From: Candidatus Saccharimonadota bacterium
GTDB taxonomy: Bacteria; Patescibacteriota; Saccharimonadia; Saccharimonadales; SZUA-47
Length of the DNA: 8,991 nucleotides
Assembly: GCA_003231925.1 (NCBI GenBank)
Contig: QIKK01000066.1
Span: 1 to 8,991, forward strand
Direction: 5' to 3'
Position 1 is the first letter of the stretch. Every line of letters begins with the position of its first letter. The position numbers and the translations under genes are program-made. The notes below the pieces were generated by a model, which had not been told where the DNA came from, searched no databases, and saw only the letters and a program-made list of their open reading frames with translations. Shown here piece by piece: positions 1 to 4,849 of the stretch.

Positions 1-52
1 TATATGTGATCCTTTTTGTATTGGTTTTATGTATGTGTCGTCATTTTAGTTT

Positions 53-66
53 TTCTAGAGCTAGAA
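53..66. repeat. Small CTAG-rich inverted repeat
   Basis: TTCTAG (53-58) and CTAGAA (61-66) are perfect inverted arms around a two-base AG spacer. The TTCTAG arm recurs at the left edge of the dispersed repeat copies at 143, 1025 and 3484, so this may be a remnant of the same repeat family. The sequence shows only the symmetry; a function is not apparent. Confidence 0.4.
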
Positions 67-87
67 GGCAATGTGTAGGTGGGTTAG

Positions 88-198
88 GGTCCGTCCTCTA
101 CAGGTGTAAATATTAGAAAGTTATTGATCAGCAAGTACAGGGTTCTAGAGGTCCGTCCTCTACAGGTGTAAATATTAGAAAGTTATTGATCAGCAAGT
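88..198 (+). repeat. Two identical 49-bp direct repeats, period 62
   Basis: Positions 88-136 and 150-198 are identical over 49 bases, beginning GGTCCGTCCTCTACAGG and ending TTGATCAGCAAGT, with a 13-base spacer (137-149). The spacer ends in TTCTAGA, so the second copy starts with a perfect hairpin: TAGAGG (146-151), loop TCCGT, CCTCTA (157-162). The first copy has only an imperfect version of this stem. Related sequences occur at 1025-1070 and 3473-3499. No open frame runs through the pair. It could be a small non-coding mobile repeat (REP/MITE-like), a duplicated regulatory element or a structured RNA; the sequence does not decide between these. Confidence 0.85.
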
Positions 199-264
199 TG
201 GGGCTTTATTTCTACGCTCCCCCTTCACTCCACTGAAAACTACAAAATATTATTATTCTAACCT

Positions 265-297
265 AAATCATATTTAAATATGATTTAAATATGATTT
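265..297. repeat. 22-bp perfect AT-rich palindrome plus an extra half-site
   Basis: Positions 265-286 read AAATCATATTT followed by its exact reverse complement AAATATGATTT. The half AAATATGATTT is then repeated in tandem at 287-297, giving three half-sites. The same 22-bp palindrome is found at 1001-1022, on the other side of the 436-927 gene. Perfect symmetry, recurrence and the spare half-site fit a binding site for a dimeric DNA-binding protein; a repeat element is the alternative. It lacks a U-tract, so a terminator role is unlikely. Confidence 0.75.
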
Positions 298-398
298 CAT
301 GAATAACCATTCATAAAAAGTCTAACCATTGTTCAAAACAATATAATTTAAGCCTTCGGACTTCCTGACGAACTTCGTGGGCACTGGATTAAAATTAA

Positions 399-407
399 TG
401 CTATAGT
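399..407 (+). promoter_or_regulatory. Extended -10 promoter of the 436 gene
   Basis: TG-C-TATAGT (399-407) matches the extended -10 consensus TGNTATAAT with one difference. No good -35 hexamer lies 17 bases upstream, which is usual for extended -10 promoters. Transcription would begin near 413-415, giving a leader of about 22 nt that carries the Shine-Dalgarno sequence at 426-430. A second possible -10, TATATT (414-419), lies close to the start codon. Confidence 0.4.
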
Positions 408-425
408 TTAAATTATATTAACAAT

Positions 426-430
426 AGGAG
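426..430 (+). promoter_or_regulatory. Shine-Dalgarno sequence fixing the start at 436
   Basis: AGGAG at 426-430 lies five bases before ATG 436. The longest open frame starts at GTG 430, but that codon overlaps this AGGAG, so the GTG cannot be the start that this site serves. Confidence 0.8.
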
Positions 431-435
431 TGGCT

Positions 436-927
436 ATGAAAAAGCAAAGAGGGATAATTAGTATAGTAATAGTTGGGCTAGTGCTAGTAGTGGCGATCGG
501 AGCTGTCGTCTACACAGTTGCGTTTAACAACAACGGAACTGTTGACACGACAAATACCAACACAAACACTCCCAACCCAATCAGTAACCCCGACACAACG
601 TCCGGTAACTATCCGGCACTTTACAAGCAGTACAATTTACCAGAATACCCAGGAGCAATACTTAAATATGATGGGAGGACAGCAGATAACCTAGCTGATG
701 GCATTACCTTAAAACTAACAACATCAGACGATGTCCAAACCGTCGGTGCTTTTTATGCTAATGCATTTACTTCTCTACCTGGTTGGGTATATACTCCCCC
801 TAAATTTTCTAACGGGTCCTACTACGGGGCAACCGCAGAAAAAGCCGATGAAAGTTTACGTTTTCAGGTAACTGTTAGTAACTCATCTGACCATAGTCAA
901 ATTAACATTACATTTTTCAAGTTCTAA
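436..927 (+). CDS. Small membrane-anchored extracytoplasmic protein, unknown function
   Basis: A protein of 163 residues beginning MKKQRG. The start is ATG 436, chosen because AGGAG lies five bases upstream. A positively charged N-terminus is followed by one strongly hydrophobic segment (about 7-29), then a low-complexity Asn/Thr/Pro linker (about 31-58) of the kind that spaces a domain away from the membrane. A compact C-terminal domain (about 59-163) follows, with the motifs LPEYPGA (68-74), a central FY (107-108) and PGW (115-117), and a Ser/Asn-rich beta-like end. There is no lipobox cysteine. The hydrophobic segment lacks the glutamate expected after a type IV prepilin cleavage site, so a pilin is possible but not supported. 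The topology suggests an outward-facing domain on a signal anchor. I do not recognise the domain. The gene is alone between two palindromes that share a 22-bp core. Confidence 0.8.
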   Translation: MKKQRGIISIVIVGLVLVVAIGAVVYTVAFNNNGTVDTTNTNTNTPNPISNPDTTSGNYPALYKQYNLPEYPGAILKYDGRTADNLADGITLKLTTSDDVQTVGAFYANAFTSLPGWVYTPPKFSNGSYYGATAEKADESLRFQVTVSNSSDHSQINITFFKF

Positions 928-993
928 TCTAGCTAGAGAATACCGGACCACCAAACGTAACTGCTGAATAAGTCCTACTATTTATTTAGCAAA

Positions 994-1029
994 TAGAATT
1001 AAATCATATTTAAATATGATTTAATTCTA
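994..1029. repeat. 36-bp perfect palindrome
   Basis: The 18 bases 994-1011 (TAGAATTAAATCATATTT) are followed with no spacer by their exact reverse complement (1012-1029). The inner 22 bases (1001-1022) are identical to the palindrome at 265-286. A transcript could fold into a long A-U hairpin, and supercoiled DNA could extrude a cruciform. No U-tract follows on either strand, so intrinsic termination is not well supported, although the site lies 67 bases past the 436-927 gene. Its right arm merges with the TTCTAG that begins the next repeat. Confidence 0.85.
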
Positions 1030-1070
1030 GAAGTCCGTCCTCCAGATTCCTAAATACTAGATATTGTTTA
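1025..1070. repeat. Degenerate copy of the dispersed repeat
   Basis: TTCTAGAAGTCCGTCCTCC (1025-1043) matches the left end of the 88-198 repeats, and the following TAAATACTAGATATTG resembles their TAAATATTAGAAAGTTATTG with small changes. On the minus strand the ends form an 8-bp stem, TCTGGAGG / CTTCTAGA around the loop ACGGA, with two G-U wobble pairs that would be A-C mismatches in a plus-strand RNA. This hints that, if the element is transcribed, the minus strand is the structured one. Confidence 0.6.
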
Positions 1071-1229
1071 TATTAACGCCAATGAGTATGCTCGCTACTA
1101 ATAGTAAGATTGTATGACAAACACCCAGAAACCTTTGATGACCTTTGTGGATAGGCTTAGCCTTAGCGCGATAAACATATGTAGACTAACAACAAGTACC
1201 ATAGTGAAATAAAAAAAATCTCAAAGTGG

Positions 1230-1235
1230 TATATT
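1230..1235 (+). promoter_or_regulatory. Possible -10 box of the glycosyltransferase gene
   Basis: TATATT ends eight bases before ATG 1244, the same geometry as the -10 boxes close to the starts at 3675, 6967, 7665 and 8775. No -35 hexamer is convincing. It is the weakest of the set apart from the 4552 site. Confidence 0.3.
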
Positions 1236-1243
1236 GGTTATGG

Positions 1244-3370
1244 ATGAGAAATCAAAAGCACAGTAGTTCAAACAAAAAACATATCCTGAAGCTGTATAAC
1301 GAAACTGTTGCAAATAAAGCACACCTATCTACTCCTTTACGCCACAAAACTAGAGCACACGTCAGTAGCTCGCACCTAAGTATCTATTTATTGGTATCCT
1401 TGCTAAGCGTACTATTACTTGCAGTTCTTGCTTTATGGCGTATTGATTTAATAGGACAAACTTTCGGCTCAGTAGCTAATTATACGGGGGCACAAAAGCT
1501 ATCTTTTTTACTAATTTTTGAAAGTCTTTATTTTGCATCCTCGGTTCTATCTTTATTTCTTCGTAATATAGTTTTTAGACAACTCCACCCTCTCTATGAA
1601 TTATTAGTAGTCTCTGTGATTGGTGTGTTGTTTACGTCGCTCGCTTTGTTTTATTCTAACCAACTAGGTTTATTATTAGCTGTTCTTGTTACACACTTAT
1701 CTTTGTTAGCTATTAGTCGGTTACTATTCAGATCCTACTCAGTATCAGGCCTAAATTTTTATATGGCTACTGGACTTGGCACAATTGTTGGTTTGGTCTG
1801 GGGGCTAAACTTTTTTGTTAATATGCCAGCTAGTTTTTTGACTAAAGCATTAATCCTTAGTTCTACTCCTTTTTTGTTGATTGCCCTGCCCTCTGGATTG
1901 CTTCATCTATTTGAGTTATATGACGTAGTGACGCGTGATCGCTGGAAAAAGCCACGCTATCCATTCCCTGAAAATTGGCATCACTACGAACCGTTCGTGT
2001 CTATCCACGTTCCGACTTATAGTGAGCCACCAGAAATTGTAATAGATACTCTAGATAAATTGGCATCTGTGAACTACAGGAATTACGAGGTTATATTAAT
2101 TGACAATAATACCAAGGATGAAAATCTTTGGAAGCCAGTAGAGATACACTGCAAGAAACTTGGGTCAAAATTTCGTTTTATGCACGTCGAGGGCATCACG
2201 GGTGCAAAGGCAGGTGCCTTGAATTATATCCATAAATACATCAATCCACACGCGGAAATTATTGCTGTAATTGATGCTGACTATCAGGTTGACAAAATGT
2301 TTATTAAGTCACTAATTGGCTATTTTCAAAATCCAAAAGTAGGATTTGTTCAAACTCCTCACGATTATCGAGAGTGGCAGAATAACCTGTTTATGACTAT
2401 GTGCTATTGGGAATATCGACTGTTTTTTCATACAGCGATGATTAGCTTAAACGAACGTGATGCCGGTATAACTGTGGGGACAATGTGTTTAGTGCGTAAG
2501 GAGGCTTTAGAAAAGGCCGGTGGGTGGTCAGAGTGGTGCGTGACAGAGGATTCTGAATTGGCAATTCGGATTCATGATGTTGGATATACGTCCGTTTATG
2601 TCGGTAAAACGTACGGCAAGGGCTTGATTCCGGACAACTTTGAAGATTATAAAAAGCAAAGATATCGCTGGACGGCTGGTCCTGTGCAAGAGTTTAGGCA
2701 TTATTACCGGCACTTTATCGGAATTACAAAAGCCGAGTCAAAACTTAGTCTGACGCAACGCATTTTCCATTTAAACCATGGTCTAGGTAATGCAGTTACG
2801 GCTTTAAATATTCCGATGTTGATTATCGGGATTTCCGTGATCGCATCGATGATAATTCACAATGAGATAATCAACGTCCCCTTTGAATTATGGATTACTG
2901 CATCAATCACACTATTTTCAGCACCTTTGCTGACTTTTCTGCTTTATCGTGTAACAATTCGTGCTAAGTTAACGGACATATTGGCGCAGACGGTCGCAAC
3001 CACTGCTCTTTCGCATGTTATTGCTATTTCAGCACTCAAGACGGCTTTAACTGGAAGCGCTAAGTGGAACAGGACTAATAAATTTAAATCAACACAGTCG
3101 TATGTTTACGCCTTTAGCTCTACAAAAGAAGAATTTATAATAGGTTTTAGCCTTCTTGTATTTGTGGTAGTTTCTTACTTGATGTTCCCCTATCAAGGGT
3201 TAAGCATGATGTTAATGATTGGAGTTAGCTATGTGGCTATTAGCTATTTCACTTCTCCACTTATGGCAATCATTGCCGTTTGGTCTAACAGGGGAGGCAC
3301 CTCATTGCCCAATAAACCGAACATGGTCTACCCTGATAAGGTTAACAGCCATGGTTCAAATAAAGGGTAG
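1244..3370 (+). CDS. Membrane family 2 glycosyltransferase (cellulose-synthase-like)
   Basis: A protein of 708 residues from ATG 1244; GTG 1226 in the same frame would add six residues. Neither start has a Shine-Dalgarno sequence, and a -10-like TATATT favours 1244. About six hydrophobic segments (roughly residues 45-225) precede a cytoplasmic GT-A domain. That domain has the processive synthase motifs in order: the nucleotide-binding aspartate in IDNN (D287), DAD (344-346), TED with the catalytic base (434-436) and QRYRW (472-476). About five more membrane segments follow. This is the BcsA-type layout: a nucleotide-sugar donor is polymerised inside the cell and the glycan is passed through the membrane. 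The C-terminus ends soon after the last segment, with no PilZ domain, so control by cyclic di-GMP through that domain is absent. No BcsB-like or cellulase partner gene is adjacent. Family assignment is firm; the sugar and linkage cannot be read from the sequence. Confidence 0.92.
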   Translation: MRNQKHSSSNKKHILKLYNETVANKAHLSTPLRHKTRAHVSSSHLSIYLLVSLLSVLLLAVLALWRIDLIGQTFGSVANYTGAQKLSFLLIFESLYFASSVLSLFLRNIVFRQLHPLYELLVVSVIGVLFTSLALFYSNQLGLLLAVLVTHLSLLAISRLLFRSYSVSGLNFYMATGLGTIVGLVWGLNFFVNMPASFLTKALILSSTPFLLIALPSGLLHLFELYDVVTRDRWKKPRYPFPENWHHYEPFVSIHVPTYSEPPEIVIDTLDKLASVNYRNYEVILIDNNTKDENLWKPVEIHCKKLGSKFRFMHVEGITGAKAGALNYIHKYINPHAEIIAVIDADYQVDKMFIKSLIGYFQNPKVGFVQTPHDYREWQNNLFMTMCYWEYRLFFHTAMISLNERDAGITVGTMCLVRKEALEKAGGWSEWCVTEDSELAIRIHDVGYTSVYVGKTYGKGLIPDNFEDYKKQRYRWTAGPVQEFRHYYRHFIGITKAESKLSLTQRIFHLNHGLGNAVTALNIPMLIIGISVIASMIIHNEIINVPFELWITASITLFSAPLLTFLLYRVTIRAKLTDILAQTVATTALSHVIAISALKTALTGSAKWNRTNKFKSTQSYVYAFSSTKEEFIIGFSLLVFVVVSYLMFPYQGLSMMLMIGVSYVAISYFTSPLMAIIAVWSNRGGTSLPNKPNMVYPDKVNSHGSNKG

Positions 3371-3376
3371 GCTACT

Positions 3377-3393
3377 TGGCTACGACGTAGCCA
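3377..3393 (+). terminator. Hairpin just after the glycosyltransferase gene
   Basis: TGGCTAC (3377-3383) and GTAGCCA (3387-3393) form a perfect 7-bp stem with a three-base GAC loop, six bases past the stop codon. The GC content and position fit an intrinsic terminator, but the bases after it (TGTTATACG) are not a T-run, so termination would be weak or factor-aided. Confidence 0.5.
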
Positions 3394-3472
3394 TGTTATA
3401 CGTTATCACTACTTAATTCTGATAAAAGAACGTCCGAATGTATTGGGTTATTACGTAAGCAATATTATTTAT

Positions 3473-3499
3473 GGGTTCTAGGGTTCTAGAGGTCCGTCC
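3473..3499 (+). repeat. Dispersed repeat copy
   Basis: GGGTTCTAGAGGTCCGTCC (3481-3499) is identical over 19 bases to 140-158, and an extra GGGTTCTA precedes it (3473-3480). The hairpin TAGAGG/CCACTA around the loop TCCGT has one mismatch. Downstream of 3499 similarity to the 49-bp unit fades. It sits about 180 bases before the toxin-antitoxin operon. Confidence 0.7.
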
Positions 3500-3638
3500 A
3501 CTAAAGCCAAATAATAAAGATTACTTTCATAGTGGTCTTTATCAATTATCATCAGATCTAGATTTGAATCTGGCTTCCTTTCCTGCAAAAAAGCTCACTA
3601 TCCTCCGTCAACTTGTTGACAGACAGGAACCAAAACTA

Positions 3639-3671
3639 TTGACTAAGTGTAATACCATGTATACACTTAGT
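3639..3671 (+). promoter_or_regulatory. Toxin-antitoxin promoter embedded in an operator palindrome
   Basis: ACTAAGTGTA (3642-3651) and TACACTTAGT (3662-3671) are perfect 10-bp inverted arms, and the inner TAC/GTA (3653-3655, 3659-3661) extends the symmetry. A promoter overlaps it exactly: -35 TTGACT (3639-3644), 17-base spacer, -10 TACACT (3662-3667). The start of transcription would fall at or beside ATG 3675. Type II antitoxins with ribbon-helix-helix domains commonly repress their own operon by binding such palindromes; here a bound dimer would cover both promoter hexamers. Confidence 0.7.
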
Positions 3672-3674
3672 ATT

Positions 3675-3959
3675 ATGACTAAAGTTATTACCATCAAGAC
3701 AGATGACGAAACAAAAAAACAGGCGCAAGCTGTTGCTAAAGATATGGGTCTGACTATGAGTGCCTTGATTAACAGCTACCTTAAGCAAATAATTGCCACA
3801 AGGAGAGTCGAAATTTACGCCCCTGAACAGATGACACCAAAACTAGAAAAGCTGGTTGGTAAAATTGAGAAAGACATCAAAGCTGGAAACGTAAGTCCCC
3901 CATATGATACAGCTGAAGACTTCCTCAAGGCACTACACCGAGCACCCGATGAAGATTAA
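3675..3959 (+). CDS. Type II antitoxin, RelB/DinJ family
   Basis: A 94-residue protein. A beta strand followed by two helices (about residues 3-40) has the ribbon-helix-helix pattern of DinJ/RelB antitoxins: a VITIKTDDETKKQA start, then the GLTMSALINSYLK helix. The acidic C-terminus (PPYDTAEDFLKAL, about 75-87) corresponds to the part that wraps around the toxin in this family. ATG 3675 is chosen over ATG 3657 and the upstream frame because the palindromic operator ends at 3671, covers 3657, and the predicted transcript begins near 3675. There is no Shine-Dalgarno sequence. The gene overlaps the toxin gene by 11 bases, so the two are presumably translationally coupled. It is expected to neutralise the toxin and repress the operon. 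Confidence 0.88.
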   Translation: MTKVITIKTDDETKKQAQAVAKDMGLTMSALINSYLKQIIATRRVEIYAPEQMTPKLEKLVGKIEKDIKAGNVSPPYDTAEDFLKALHRAPDED

Positions 3960-4209
3960 GTTCATTAATCAATTTCATAAACAATTTTACAAACTTCCTA
4001 AAAAACAACAACAACAGTTTGATGAACGAATACTATTGTTTGTCCGTGATAAAGCTAACCCAGTTCTAAGGTTCCACCCGCTTAAAGGAATGTATGCTGG
4101 CTATTACAGTATAAACATTTCCGGTGATCTGCGTGCTCTGTTCTATAAAGAGGGCGAAAAAGTCGTTATTTTTGCTCTTATCGGAACACATTCACAGCTT
4201 TACGGATAA
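3949..4209 (+). CDS. Type II toxin, YafQ/RelE-family mRNA interferase
   Basis: An 86-residue basic protein starting at ATG 3949, inside the end of the antitoxin gene; the frame is open further upstream, but the overlap ATG gives the normal family length. Motifs fit YafQ-type toxins, which cut mRNA on the ribosome: HPLKG (43-47), GYYSINISGD (51-60), LRALF (61-65) and the C-terminal IGTHSQLYG (78-86). By alignment from memory with E. coli YafQ, H43, D60 and H81 match the active-site residues H50, D67 and H87, while N56 stands in place of H63 and L77 in place of R83. RelE/ParE-fold homologues tolerate such changes, so activity is likely but unproven. The LRALF segment is common in the wider RelE/ParE superfamily. 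Confidence 0.87.
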   Translation: MKIKFINQFHKQFYKLPKKQQQQFDERILLFVRDKANPVLRFHPLKGMYAGYYSINISGDLRALFYKEGEKVVIFALIGTHSQLYG

Positions 4210-4236
4210 ATAGATAGCTAACTTCCCAAATCTTTA

Positions 4237-4265
4237 CTTGAACCAAAACCGAACCTTGAACCAAA
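4237..4265 (+). repeat. Short direct repeat CTTGAACCAAA
   Basis: CTTGAACCAAA occurs at 4237-4247 and 4255-4265, period 18, just downstream of the toxin gene. No role is visible; slippage in AT-rich DNA is the simplest origin. Confidence 0.4.
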
Positions 4266-4325
4266 TTTTTGTTTTACAAAAGCAGTTCAGCAAGATGCTG
4301 TGAATACATACCTATGAGTATCTAA

Positions 4326-4508
4326 AACAAGAGAACATCATACAAAACACTTCAAGAGAGACAACAAATCACTGGTTGATTAAATGATTATCATTTCTTT
4401 AGACCACACCAAGCTCTAAATTACCTTACACCACATGAATATTGTGCTACGCTTGGCCTAACTATTCACAGACGGAAAGTATGTCGACGATGTAGTGAGT
4501 ACGAGTAA
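4326..4508 (+). pseudogene. Decayed transposase C-terminus (integrase catalytic core type)
   Basis: Read from 4380, the frame encodes LNDYHFF then RPHQALNYLTPHEY (4401-4442) and runs to TAA 4506. RPHQALNYLTP is the hallmark end of the DDE integrase-core (rve) domain in IS3/IS481-type transposases, where it follows a WLxxYN-like segment. In the same frame an in-frame TGA (4377-4379) stands where Trp is expected before LNDYHFF, and a further stop (TAA 4323-4325) lies upstream. The residues in between (KTLQERQQITG) could be eroded transposase. No catalytic DDE residues, no N-terminal domain and no start codon remain. The last residues (HRRKVCRRCSEYE) are not typical and may be read-through past the original end. 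This marks an old insertion next to the toxin-antitoxin locus. Confidence 0.7.
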
Positions 4509-4514
4509 CTACAA

Positions 4515-4544
4515 TTGTTTTTATCCCTAGTTTATGATTATATA
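4515..4544 (+). promoter_or_regulatory. Possible promoter of the 4552 gene
   Basis: TTGTTT (4515-4520) and TATATA (4539-4544) are 18 bases apart, and the -10 ends seven bases before ATG 4552. There is no Shine-Dalgarno sequence in the interval. AT-rich DNA makes chance matches likely, so this is weak. Confidence 0.35.
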
Positions 4545-4551
4545 AACGAAT

Positions 4552-4836
4552 ATGGAAAGATTATCACCTACAAAAAGACTCCTCTGTGGGTTGACGGGGC
4601 TCACTGCGTTAATTACCGGTTTTACATTTGTTTATGAGTCTACAAACCAACAAAATCTCAATGTGTCTAAAGAGACCTTGGTGGTGGAGGCAACTGAACT
4701 TCTTGGAGTAATGGCATCTGGCGCAGTAATATTAAAATCCATCGGAGATATAATGGAAGAACATTACAATACAGACGATAGTTTTAACCTTAACAATTCA
4801 ACCATTAATATAGAAGGCACAGATATAGATAGTTAG
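4552..4836 (+). CDS. Small membrane protein of unknown function
   Basis: A 94-residue protein with a basic N-terminus (KRL at 8-10) and a hydrophobic segment at about 9-28. A second moderately hydrophobic, glycine/alanine-containing segment (about 47-65) could be a membrane span or an amphipathic helix. A polar acidic tail rich in Asn, Asp and Ser ends it (70-94). There is no lipobox and no recognised motif. The start ATG 4552 is the only one near the frame's beginning and has no Shine-Dalgarno sequence. The stop is 13 bases from the end of convergent guaB1, with no separate terminator. The lone setting and lack of recognisable relatives make this a lower-confidence gene, although its length and hydrophobic pattern speak for real coding. 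Confidence 0.6.
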   Translation: MERLSPTKRLLCGLTGLTALITGFTFVYESTNQQNLNVSKETLVVEATELLGVMASGAVILKSIGDIMEEHYNTDDSFNLNNSTINIEGTDIDS

Positions 4837-4849
4837 TTTAAAATCTCAG

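Larger units (their letters stand above)
1..435. other. Repeat-rich intergenic region without genes
   Basis: No credible coding frame is visible on either strand. The region holds a CTAG inverted repeat (53-66), the 49-bp direct repeats (88-198), the AT-rich palindrome (265-297), a small hairpin with arms ATGAAT (299-304) and ATTCAT (309-314), and the promoter and ribosome binding site of the gene at 436. The stretch 340-385 has short self-complementary pieces (AAGCC-TTCG-GACTT and ACGAA-C-TTCGT), but they do not build into a recognisable RNA. Confidence 0.6.
928..1243. other. Intergenic region with palindrome and degenerate repeat
   Basis: This gap holds a short palindrome TCTAGCTAGA (928-937) right after the stop codon, a 6-bp stem CTATTT (978-983)/AAATAG (991-996), the 36-bp palindrome (994-1029) and a degenerate copy of the 49-bp repeat (1025-1070). 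From 1071 to 1225 nothing convincing is seen: a 32-codon frame at 1114-1212 has no ribosome binding site or recognisable sequence. Confidence 0.55.
3371..3674. other. Intergenic region before the toxin-antitoxin operon
   Basis: It contains the hairpin at 3377-3393, a dispersed repeat copy at 3473-3499 and the operator-promoter at 3639-3671. The antitoxin frame is open back to an ATG at 3471, but that start lies inside the repeat, and the predicted residues before 3675 do not resemble antitoxins. I therefore treat 3500-3638 as non-coding. Confidence 0.55.
4210..4551. other. Intergenic region with decayed transposase material
   Basis: After the toxin stop codon there is no intact gene for 342 bases. 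The stretch holds an 11-bp direct repeat (4237-4265), the remains of a transposase reading frame (about 4326-4508) and the presumed promoter of the 4552 gene. No insertion-sequence ends or target duplications were recognised. Confidence 0.55.

Noticed and set aside
88..198. CRISPR array
   Set aside because: There are only two repeats, the 49-bp units are long, the spacer is 13 bp and itself part of the repeat family, and no cas genes are present.
340..385. Structured RNA or tRNA-like element upstream of the 436 gene
   Set aside because: Only isolated 5-bp stems are present; no cloverleaf, riboswitch core or known motif can be assembled.
436..927. Type IV pilin assignment for the small anchored protein
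   Set aside because: The hydrophobic segment lacks the glutamate at position 5 after a possible cleavage glycine and the usual FT(L/I)xE pattern.
1114..1212. 32-codon plus-strand frame upstream of the glycosyltransferase gene
   Set aside because: It has no Shine-Dalgarno sequence, no -10 box at leaderless distance, and no recognisable or hydrophobic pattern. It is short enough to be chance.
2528..2713. Minus-strand frame inside the glycosyltransferase gene
   Set aside because: It is a shadow of a strongly conserved coding region that includes the TED and QRYRW motifs.
3471..3674. N-terminal extension of the antitoxin frame
   Set aside because: The would-be start lies in the dispersed repeat, the extension does not resemble antitoxins, and the operator and promoter lie inside it.
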